Shown here: in pieces, positions 1 to 5,380 of the stretch | Position numbering within the stretch: the stretch's first letter is position 1 | How the letters are laid out: each line of letters starts with the position of its first letter | Source: an uncultured Chlamydiae bacterium | GTDB lineage: Bacteria; Chlamydiota; Chlamydiia; Chlamydiales; Rhabdochlamydiaceae | Direction of reading: 5' to 3' | DNA length: 5,397 nucleotides | Assembly: GCA_945957075.1 (NCBI GenBank) | Contig: CAMFJP010000088.1 | Coordinates: 1-5,397 of the forward strand | Made by a program: the position numbers and the translations under genes | Notes under the pieces: generated by a model | What the model was told of the DNA's origin: nothing | The model's input: only the letters and a program-made list of their open reading frames with translations | Databases searched by the model: none

Positions 1-597
1 GGCTACAACAGCGCGCACTATGCGACTAGAAATTTCTTTTGACATGTCTTTAGAAGGGGCTTTTTCTCTCGTCATTCTTTGGTGGATCCCAGAGCCCCCC
101 ATTACAAAATATTTTCCGTCTACGACAAGCATTTTCACATGATTTTCTTTAGATTGAGGGAAGGGCAGGATTTGAGCATGGACTTTTGTGATAAGATAGT
201 GGAATCTGTTTCCAAATTGTTTTTTTAATTGAATCAGTCTTTTTCGGTCTTTAGCTTCTAAAAGATCTTCGCTAAGCAGAATGTGTACACGCAGTCTTGG
301 TTTTGCTTTCATTTTCTGCTTAAGCAGATCCAGGATTTCAATAAAGTCTTTGCCGCCAGCGAAGTTGGCGGATAGCTCTATGCTAGTTTCTGCAGATGCA
401 ATGAATTCTTTTTTCCAAGCAAAAGATTCCGAAACATTGTTGATCACTTTAATATTTGCTGTATGATATTTTTTTGCCCATTCCTCATAGGGGATTTGCT
501 CTATAGGAGGCGGTATTCTATAGGCATATGGACGGCAGTATGCTTGTGGATTGTAAAAACAAACTGGATAATAAAAGTTATTAACAGAATTAAACAT
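1..597 (-). CDS. Phospholipase D-superfamily (HKD) protein, 3' end outside the window
   Basis: My reverse-strand translation is open from ATG at 597-595 to the window edge, giving 199 residues; the C-terminus is missing. An in-frame TAA lies a few codons upstream and there is no earlier ATG, so this start is the best one, although no Shine-Dalgarno sequence is visible. The N-terminus (about residues 1-40) is rich in Tyr, Pro and Phe. Residues 45-170 look like one PLD half: an Ile/Val-rich strand, a stretch ETSIELSANF near 70-79, a Lys-rich helix (about 84-99), RVHILLSEDLL (103-113), and an HKD motif with H153, K155 and D160 (HVKMLVVDGKYFVMGGSG). The usual GSxN tail of the motif reads GGSG here. 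PLD-family enzymes pair two HKD motifs to cleave phosphodiester bonds in lipids or nucleic acids. The second motif, if present, should lie beyond the edge. Substrate and location cannot be told. Family assignment is fairly sure; the function is open. Confidence 0.82.
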   Translation of the reverse strand, partial: MFNSVNNFYYPVCFYNPQAYCRPYAYRIPPPIEQIPYEEWAKKYHTANIKVINNVSESFAWKKEFIASAETSIELSANFAGGKDFIEILDLLKQKMKAKPRLRVHILLSEDLLEAKDRKRLIQLKKQFGNRFHYLITKVHAQILPFPQSKENHVKMLVVDGKYFVMGGSGIHQRMTREKAPSKDMSKEISSRIVRAVVA

Positions 598-610
598 GTT
601 TAAATATTAC
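581..610 (+). promoter_or_regulatory. Possible hemG promoter
   Basis: TTAACA at 581-586 matches the -35 consensus TTGACA at five of six positions. TATTAC at 605-610, 18 bp further on, matches TATAAT at four of six. This would put the transcript start near 617 and leave a leader of about 29 nt before the hemG ATG. The -35 box would lie inside the first codons of the divergent PLD-like gene. The region is very AT-rich, so chance matches are likely. Confidence 0.28.
591..602. repeat. 12-bp perfect palindrome over the PLD-like gene start
   Basis: TAAACATGTTTA reads the same on both strands and contains the start codon of the minus-strand PLD-like gene. Its right part, CATGTTTA, recurs at 611-618, 16 bp away. 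GTTTAAAT (598-605) also pairs with ATTTAAAC (620-627). These could be operator half-sites in the 48-bp divergent spacer, but short AT-rich symmetric words are common by chance. Confidence 0.3.
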
Positions 611-628
611 CATGTTTAGATTTAAACG

Positions 629-644
629 TAATTACAAGTAATTA
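629..644. promoter_or_regulatory. Inverted repeat just upstream of the hemG start
   Basis: TAATTAC and GTAATTA are perfect 7-bp inverted arms around a 2-bp centre, ending 1 bp before the hemG ATG. There is no recognisable Shine-Dalgarno sequence for hemG, and the symmetric element sits where one would be expected. It could be a repressor site or a small leader hairpin that limits translation. No known regulator is recognised. Confidence 0.3.
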
Positions 645-645
645 A

Positions 646-1824
646 ATGATAAAAAAGATTATTATTCTTGGCGGAGGGGTTTCGGGACTTGCTTGCGCTT
701 ATTTTTTGCCAAAACACATAGAAAAAATTATTTTTGAATCAGAAGAAAAACCAGGTGGCCTCCTCTATCATCCCCGCGGCTTTGCAGTCACAAGATCGCA
801 AGATCTATATCAACTCTGTTTGGAACTTGGATTAGAATCGGAAATGGTGTTTTCTGCGGATGCTGCCAAAAGACGATTTGTGTGGATGGATGGGGCTTTG
901 CATGCCTTTCCAGGTGTCATAGGCACTCCTTGGTCGTTTGCTCTTTTTAAGATGTTGATGAGTGAATGGAAAAAGCCCGTTGTTTCTTCCGAGGAAACAA
1001 TAGATCAATTTGCTAGACGAAGATGCGGAGAAAAAATTGCAAGCACCCTTTTTGATGCTATGGCAGTTGGCGTTTTTGGAGGGGATAGCCAAGCGCTTTC
1101 ATGTAATGCCAGCTTTCCTTCCCTTAAAAATGCAGAACTAAAATATGGATCTTTAACAAAAGCGTTTTTTAAAAAAAGGAGAGGAAAGGATAGGGGACTA
1201 TTTTCTTTGAAGGGAGGAGCCGAGCGTTTAGCCCACGTTTTAGCAGAAAGACTCGGAGAGTCTTTGCGTCTTGGAGAGAGAGTCTTAAGGGTTGAAAAAA
1301 AAGAGGGTGTTGTGCACACCCAAAAAGGGACATATGAGGCTGATCTTGTCATTAGCGCGTTGCCTGTGCAGGCGTTACGATCTCTTTTTGATTTAAAACA
1401 TGTAGAAATTCCTCATCGCACCGTCTATGCCATTTGTTGCACTTATGATAAACAGATTCGATTGCCTCAGGGATTTGGATACATTGTTCCACGTCAACAA
1501 AAGAGTCCAATTTTAGGCGTCTCTTTTGACACTCAGATTTTTCCTGATTCTTTAAAAACACAGTTTACAATCATGACAGAGGGATCTATTTCTAAAGCTA
1601 TTGCCTGCGTAGAGAAACATCTTGGCATTCCAAGTCCAGACTATATACGCATTTCTAAAGGGAACATACCTCAGTATACTCTAGGCCATGAAGAGCGCAT
1701 ATGCAGATTGCAAGCAGAAATCCCTGAGGTGCCCCTTTTGGGAAATTACTTAAGAGACGTTTCTGTCAATGGGTGTGTGCGCCAGGCAAAGGAGCTTGTC
1801 TCTCACCTCTTCCATGGAAAGTAA
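646..1824 (+). CDS. hemG: Protoporphyrinogen oxidase, FAD-dependent HemG/HemY type
   Basis: This 392-residue protein oxidises protoporphyrinogen IX to protoporphyrin IX, the step before ferrochelatase in haem synthesis. The family uses FAD and oxygen and is usually membrane-associated. The N-terminus has the Rossmann FAD motif GGGVSGL (residues 9-15) followed by an acidic end of strand 2 (FESEE, 30-34) and GG (37-38). Family blocks follow in order: the TIDQFARRRCGEKI and AVGVFGGD region (118-147), the SFPSL.....YGSL block (156-170), SLKGGAERLAHVLA (187-200), ADLVISALP (232-240), IPQYTLGHEERI (341-352), and the C-terminal FAD-contact block GNYLRDVSVNGCV (366-378). At 392 residues it is somewhat shorter than the roughly 420-480 usual for the family, but no conserved block appears to be missing. 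The symbol follows chlamydial usage; the protein is the HemY-like flavoenzyme, not the short menaquinone-linked HemG of E. coli. Its last 24 codons and stop overlap hisS on the other strand. A coproporphyrinogen-oxidising role, as for related enzymes in Gram-positive bacteria, cannot be excluded from sequence. Confidence 0.9.
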   Translation: MIKKIIILGGGVSGLACAYFLPKHIEKIIFESEEKPGGLLYHPRGFAVTRSQDLYQLCLELGLESEMVFSADAAKRRFVWMDGALHAFPGVIGTPWSFALFKMLMSEWKKPVVSSEETIDQFARRRCGEKIASTLFDAMAVGVFGGDSQALSCNASFPSLKNAELKYGSLTKAFFKKRRGKDRGLFSLKGGAERLAHVLAERLGESLRLGERVLRVEKKEGVVHTQKGTYEADLVISALPVQALRSLFDLKHVEIPHRTVYAICCTYDKQIRLPQGFGYIVPRQQKSPILGVSFDTQIFPDSLKTQFTIMTEGSISKAIACVEKHLGIPSPDYIRISKGNIPQYTLGHEERICRLQAEIPEVPLLGNYLRDVSVNGCVRQAKELVSHLFHGK

Positions 1825-3054
1825 TTGTGTTTCTTGCGTTGCCATTGTTTTGATTTGAACCTTATTTTGAGCAAGCTCCTCTTCTCCGATAATAATGGCA
1901 AAGGTGGCCTTCATTAAATGCGCTTTTTTTAGCCCATGTTGAATTTTTTTTCCGCTAAGATCCATTTCCGCTGTAATGCCCAGATGGCGTAGCTGTGAAA
2001 GTAGAGAAAAACATGCATTGGTTGCAGTAGAGCCCAGGCCTATGAAAAAAGCCAGTGGAGCTGGGGGCTGTGGGAATCCAATTGCTTGTGCATTCATCAC
2101 CTGTAGGACCCGTTCTAGACCAGTTGCACATCCAAAAGAGGGGAGATCTGGTCCTCCTAACATTTTAATCAGCCCATCGTATCTTCCTCCAGCTCCCATT
2201 GTGTTTTGAGCTCCTAGAGCTGTAGATACAATTTCAAAGACAGTGCCATTGTAATAATCAAGACCTCGGACAAGTTTTGGGCTGATGTGTATAGGAATAC
2301 CAAGAGATTGTAAGAGTGTACATACCTGATGAAAATGCTCTTTTGCAGCATCGCAAAGAGAATCAAAAAGCTTAGGAGCACTTTCTAACACCTTCTGGTC
2401 CTCAGGATCTTTAGAATCTAAGATGCGCAAAGGGTTTTTGTGTAGCCGTACTTTGCTATCAGCAGATAGATGGTCCGTAAGCGGTTCCAAGTACCCTCTA
2501 AGAGCTTGTGTATAACGCTCCCTGCAAAGAGGTGTGCCAACTGTATTGACAAGCACCTCTAGCTTAGAAATTCCAAGCCTTCTATAAAATTCACATAGCA
2601 TGTCAATGACTTCAACGTCTTGCGTATAGTTAGAAATTCCTATTGCCTCTACTCCGAACTGGTGGTGTTGTCGGAAACGGCCCGCTTGAGGGCGCTCGTA
2701 GCGAAACATCGGCCCAATATAGAACAGCTTGTGACAGAGAGGTTTTTGATGCATACCCTCTTCAATAAAAGCCCGCATCGCAGGAGCTGTACCCTCTGGA
2801 CGCAACGTCATTGACCTTTCTCCTTTATCCAAAAACGTATACATCTCTTTGGAAACAATGTCCGATGATTCCCCAACACTGCGTATAAACAGCTCGCTTC
2901 TTTCAAAAATAGGAGTGCGTAGTTCTAAAAAACCATAGTCGCGAGCAAGCGCGCGCGCAACACCTTCTATATGCTGCCAGCGGTCAGATAGACGCCAAGT
3001 CTCTTCGGATTCAGGGACGATATCAAACAGTCCTTTGGGAATTGAATACTCCAT
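1750..3054 (-). CDS. hisS: Histidyl-tRNA synthetase
   Basis: This cytosolic class II enzyme of 434 residues charges tRNA-His using ATP, a normal length for bacterial HisRS. Class II motif 1 lies around 31-52 (YGFLELRTPIFE). RPEGT is at 85-89. Motif 2 is FYIGPMFRYERP (111-122) leading into GRFRQHHQFGVEAIG (125-139). The two HisRS-specific motifs are LVRGLDYY (261-268) and GAGGRYDGL (287-295). Motif 3 is GCATGLERVL (308-317), with the adenylate-site arginine. The anticodon-binding domain spans roughly 333-425 (ITAEMDLSGKK...IIIGEEEL...). The start is ATG at 3054-3052, preceded by a strong Shine-Dalgarno sequence. The gene lies 25 bp after an unknown minus-strand gene, so both are probably cotranscribed. 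Its last 24 codons and stop are antisense to the end of hemG, so there is no spacer for a terminator. In Chlamydia, as I remember it, hisS is followed by aspS; here hemG occupies that side. Confidence 0.97.
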   Translation of the reverse strand: MEYSIPKGLFDIVPESEETWRLSDRWQHIEGVARALARDYGFLELRTPIFERSELFIRSVGESSDIVSKEMYTFLDKGERSMTLRPEGTAPAMRAFIEEGMHQKPLCHKLFYIGPMFRYERPQAGRFRQHHQFGVEAIGISNYTQDVEVIDMLCEFYRRLGISKLEVLVNTVGTPLCRERYTQALRGYLEPLTDHLSADSKVRLHKNPLRILDSKDPEDQKVLESAPKLFDSLCDAAKEHFHQVCTLLQSLGIPIHISPKLVRGLDYYNGTVFEIVSTALGAQNTMGAGGRYDGLIKMLGGPDLPSFGCATGLERVLQVMNAQAIGFPQPPAPLAFFIGLGSTATNACFSLLSQLRHLGITAEMDLSGKKIQHGLKKAHLMKATFAIIIGEEELAQNKVQIKTMATQETQLLSMEEVRDKLLCLAHTPIDRNVS

Positions 3055-3061
3055 ATGCGCG

Positions 3062-3067
3062 CTCCTT
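3062..3067 (-). promoter_or_regulatory. Shine-Dalgarno site of hisS
   Basis: On the minus strand AAGGAG sits 7 nt before the hisS ATG, inside the 25-bp gap after the upstream gene. It fixes the hisS start and allows independent initiation on a shared mRNA. Confidence 0.75.
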
Positions 3068-3079
3068 CTAATGCCAGGA

Positions 3080-3715
3080 CTATTCTGTCACTATTGTCTC
3101 TTTATTTTCTATGATTGAGATCAACACAGTTAATGCATGCATCCATTGGGATAGCGTGCTATCTTCTGGGTTTTGTTTGTGTTCTTTGTGCAAGTTGTGA
3201 AGTATTTCTAGAAAAGGGAAAGGGATCCAGGCGCCATCTCCATGTTCAGAAAGGTAGTAGCCTAGCGAATAGTCCCTATGTTTAGGATAGCATTGAATTT
3301 CGTTAATGAAATTTTTAATTTTTAAGTAAAGACCTGGTACATGTGCAATATTCTGGCTATCATTGAGCAAGTTATGCCATAATTGAGCCAGGTGCCAGCT
3401 GAACTCAGGGTTGTGACTTTGATCTTCACTACTGAGAATGTGCAATAACTTTCTAAAAGAAAGCAAGTCTTCGCAAAGTTTTTCTTTCTGGGAAGCTGGG
3501 AAAATAGCCGGCTTTTTGCCTGCAAAGTTTTTAAAAAAATTATTTATCACTATGAAAACCAACATATAGAAAGGGTGTTTGTTTACTCGCTCTTGTGAGG
3601 GAAAAGAATTCTCTTCCTTTTTGTCTTTTTCAATCGCTTGTGTCGGAGGAATTTTCCAATCAGGACGCACCTCGTCACGGTTTTCAATAGGTTTGCGGAA
3701 GTTATCCATGAGCAT
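3080..3715 (-). CDS. Unrecognised protein, probably in an operon with hisS
   Basis: I do not recognise this protein of about 211 residues. The start is uncertain: GTG at 3718-3716, ATG at 3715-3713 (used here) and ATG at 3709-3707 are all in frame. The last has GGTG 6 nt upstream as a weak Shine-Dalgarno match. Counting from the GTG, residues 1-47 are charged and Pro-containing and look disordered. Residues 48-65 (around FYMLVFIVINNFF) are strongly hydrophobic and could be a membrane-touching or buried helix. Residues 75-205 look like an alpha-helical domain rich in Leu, His and Trp, with a block YSLGYYLSEHGDGAWIPFPF (150-169) that reads like a conserved family core. No signal peptide, no enzyme motif and no cysteine pairs are evident. 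It ends 25 bp before hisS on the same strand. No such gene lies between hisS and uhpC in Chlamydia as I remember it. The frame stays open over 636 bp with sensible composition, so it is probably real and perhaps restricted to Chlamydiae. Confidence 0.72.
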   Translation of the reverse strand: MLMDNFRKPIENRDEVRPDWKIPPTQAIEKDKKEENSFPSQERVNKHPFYMLVFIVINNFFKNFAGKKPAIFPASQKEKLCEDLLSFRKLLHILSSEDQSHNPEFSWHLAQLWHNLLNDSQNIAHVPGLYLKIKNFINEIQCYPKHRDYSLGYYLSEHGDGAWIPFPFLEILHNLHKEHKQNPEDSTLSQWMHALTVLISIIENKETIVTE

Positions 3716-3775
3716 CACCCGTAGTGGTTATTGATGGGTATAAAGATAGGATAAAAATTTTGAAAGAAAAAAGTG

Positions 3776-3804
3776 TTGACATAAGAGAGAATTCTTTTTA
3801 CCTT
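3776..3804 (+). promoter_or_regulatory. Probable uhpC promoter (sigma-70/sigma-66 type)
   Basis: A perfect -35 box TTGACA is at 3776-3781. After 17 bp comes TACCTT (3799-3804), a weak -10 with matches at the key T, A and final T. The transcript would start near 3811 and give a leader of about 30 nt before the uhpC ATG. This is in the 121-bp spacer between divergent genes. No equally good promoter facing the minus-strand gene was found; TATACC (3742-3737) or TATCCT (3753-3748) could act as its -10. Confidence 0.55.
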
Positions 3805-3826
3805 TCTGATCTTTTTGTAGTCTAAA

Positions 3827-3833
3827 GGGGGAG
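3827..3833 (+). promoter_or_regulatory. Shine-Dalgarno site of uhpC
   Basis: GGGGGAG lies 6 nt before ATG at 3840, an ideal distance. It supports this ATG over the later in-frame ATG at residue 6. Confidence 0.75.
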
Positions 3834-3839
3834 AACAGC

Positions 3840-5219
3840 ATGAATCTATTGAACATGCTCAAACCAGCTCCTTATGTTGAGGAGATTCAGGACGCCGGTG
3901 AAGTTAAAAAGAAATATAAGTACTGGCGCATGCGCATATTTATTGGCATGTACATAGGTTATATTTTTTATTATTTCACACGAAATACCTTCACGTTTGC
4001 AACGCCTGCTTTAATGCAAGACCTTGGATTCAACAAGGCGGATCTTGGCATTTTAGGCAGTATTCTCTCTATCGCCTATGGTATGAGCAAGTTTTTAAGT
4101 GGGATTCTTGCTGACAGGTCCAACCCGCGCTTTTTTATGGCGGCAGGACTGATTTTAACAGGTGTATGCAACTTCCTGTTTGGTATGAGCTCTTCGATTT
4201 TTTTCTTTGCTGTATTCTGGGGGCTCAATGGGTGGTTTCAAGGCTGGGGTTGGCCTCCTTGTGCACGTCTTTTAACCCATTGGTATTCGCAAAAAGAGCG
4301 TGGTAGATGGTGGGGGATGTGGAATACTTCACACAGTGTTGGTGGAGCTCTGATCCCAATTATAGCAGCCTTTTGCGCTCAATATTGGGGATGGCGTTAT
4401 GCGATGTACATTCCAGGATCCATGTGTATTGCGGTGGGGTGTTTGCTCATTTATAGACTGCGGGATACACCGCAATCTTTGGGACTCCCTTCTATAGAAA
4501 AATTTAAAGATGATTACCCCTCTGTTTGTCACGAAGAAGAAAAAGAAATTTCTATTAAGCAAATACTTTTTGAGCATGTGCTGAATAACAAGTATATTTG
4601 GATACTTGCGATCTCCTATTTTTTTGTTTATATCATTCGTACAGCGATTAATGCATGGAGCGTACTGTATCTTGTTGAAACAAAGGGGTACTCGCTACTT
4701 GCAGCTGGAGGCTGTATTTTTTGGTTTGAAGCGGGTGGGGTATGTGGCAGCTTAGTTGCAGGGTGGGCTTCCGATAAGATTTTTTCAGGACGTCGCGGAC
4801 CCGTTAATGTTTTGTTTAGTGCCGGCGTTGTTGGCGCTCTTCTTGCCTTTTGGCTTTTGCCCTACAGGTTGCCTGCAATTGACTTTGCATTGATGTTTGT
4901 AATTGGTTTTCTTGTCTTTGGACCGCAAATGCTAATTGGCATGGCAGCAGCAGAGCTTTCTCATAAAAAGGCAGCTGGAACAGCGACTGGATTTACAGGA
5001 TGGATTGCCTATCTTGGTGCCGCCTGTGCGGGATATCCTTTAGGAAAGATGGCGCAAGAGTGGGGGTGGTATGGTTTTTTCCTTACCCTCTGCGTCTGTG
5101 GTGGGTGCGCCGCCCTGTTGATTTTGCCTCTTTGGAATGTGCGCGCACGCTCTCAAGTTGTAAAAGCAGAGGAGCCCGGTGTGGAAAGTCTGCCCTCTTC
5201 GAACACAGTAGAGGCCTAA
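3840..5219 (+). CDS. uhpC: Hexose-phosphate:phosphate antiporter (OPA family, MFS), UhpC-like
   Basis: This 459-residue inner-membrane protein belongs to the organophosphate:phosphate antiporter family of the major facilitator superfamily. Chlamydial UhpC proteins are known to import glucose-6-phosphate in exchange for phosphate, so it most likely takes sugar phosphate from the host cell. I see about twelve hydrophobic segments: near 32-50, 66-90, 97-115, 118-138, 165-183, 187-205, then a charged central loop (206-250), and 253-271, 285-309, 321-340, 344-367, 379-432 (two). Two arginines match those essential for phosphate binding in UhpT/GlpT: R48 in YYFTRNT (helix 1) and R267 in FFVYIIRTAI (helix 7). 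The MFS loop ADRSNPR (91-97), the OPA block GWGWPPCARLLTHWYS (135-150) and SDKIFSGRRGP (311-321) are present. In E. coli the name UhpC denotes a sensor without transport duty. No uhpA/uhpB partners are nearby, which favours a transporter. The C-terminal tail (about 435-459) is polar and probably cytosolic. Confidence 0.93.
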   Translation: MNLLNMLKPAPYVEEIQDAGEVKKKYKYWRMRIFIGMYIGYIFYYFTRNTFTFATPALMQDLGFNKADLGILGSILSIAYGMSKFLSGILADRSNPRFFMAAGLILTGVCNFLFGMSSSIFFFAVFWGLNGWFQGWGWPPCARLLTHWYSQKERGRWWGMWNTSHSVGGALIPIIAAFCAQYWGWRYAMYIPGSMCIAVGCLLIYRLRDTPQSLGLPSIEKFKDDYPSVCHEEEKEISIKQILFEHVLNNKYIWILAISYFFVYIIRTAINAWSVLYLVETKGYSLLAAGGCIFWFEAGGVCGSLVAGWASDKIFSGRRGPVNVLFSAGVVGALLAFWLLPYRLPAIDFALMFVIGFLVFGPQMLIGMAAAELSHKKAAGTATGFTGWIAYLGAACAGYPLGKMAQEWGWYGFFLTLCVCGGCAALLILPLWNVRARSQVVKAEEPGVESLPSSNTVEA

Positions 5220-5229
5220 TACCAAACAC

Positions 5230-5287
5230 GGAAAACAGATTCATTTTTTGAGTAGCTTTGACGCGCTCAAATGTGAATTTGTTTTCC
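5230..5287. repeat. Long imperfect inverted repeat after uhpC
   Basis: The left arm (5230-5252, beginning GGAAAACAGATTCA) pairs with the right arm (5266-5287, ending TGAATTTGTTTTCC), with a few mismatches and one bulge, around a 13-nt loop. It begins 11 bp after the uhpC stop codon. The right arm is T-rich, so it may help end or stabilise the uhpC transcript. It does not have the compact GC stem of a textbook terminator. Confidence 0.5.
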
Positions 5288-5288
5288 A

Positions 5289-5320
5289 TGTTACGCAGCC
5301 GCTAACACGGCTGCGTAACA
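5289..5320. terminator. Perfect 13-bp hairpin, possible transcription terminator
   Basis: TGTTACGCAGCCG (5289-5301) and CGGCTGCGTAACA (5308-5320) are perfect complements around a 6-nt loop. It lies 70 bp after uhpC, directly beside the preceding inverted repeat. No T-run follows on either strand, so it is an atypical intrinsic terminator. It could instead be an mRNA-end stabiliser or a dispersed repeat. Confidence 0.42.
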
Positions 5321-5334
5321 CAAATTAAAATATT

Positions 5335-5380
5335 TCACCACAGAGAGCGCAGAGCACGCTGAGGCGCGCCTTGCGCGCAA
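5335..5380. repeat. GC-rich CACAGAG-type repeat with two abutting palindromes
   Basis: This stretch starts CACCACAGAGAGCGCAGAGC, a run of degenerate CACAGAG/CGCAGAG/CACGCTGAG units. It then passes into the palindromes AGGCGCGCCT (5362-5371, containing an AscI site) and TTGCGCGCAA (5371-5380), which share one base. It is much richer in G+C than the surrounding sequence. From memory, similar CCACAGAG-rich units occur as dispersed intergenic repeats in unrelated bacteria. That is recollection, not a search result. The function is unknown. Confidence 0.45.

Noticed and set aside
1165..1302. T6A7 run (1165-1177) and A8 run (1295-1302) in hemG as slippage or phase-variation sites
   Set aside because: Either shift would simply truncate the enzyme, and such runs are common in AT-rich genomes. 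No alternative product is visible.
832..1561. Minus-strand open frames of 69-115 codons inside hemG
   Set aside because: They are antisense to a well-supported gene, have low-complexity Ser/Lys/Pro-rich translations and no plausible start signals.
1976..2814. Plus-strand open frames of 77 and 64 codons inside hisS
   Set aside because: They are antisense shadows of hisS conserved motifs, without recognisable protein features.
3055..3079. T-box or histidine-responsive leader before hisS
   Set aside because: The gap to the upstream gene is only 25 bp and holds just a Shine-Dalgarno sequence; there is no room for a riboswitch.
3840..5219. UhpC as a sugar-phosphate sensor as in E. coli
   Set aside because: No UhpA/UhpB partner genes are nearby, both transport arginines are present, and chlamydial UhpC is known as a transporter.
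5000..5289. Frames on both strands over the end of uhpC and its tail
   Set aside because: They overlap the uhpC C-terminal helices and the hairpins; the translations are Arg/Cys-rich and not protein-like.
5335..5380. CRISPR-like repeats in the tail
   Set aside because: The repeated words are short, degenerate and directly abutting, with no spacers of regular length and no cas genes.
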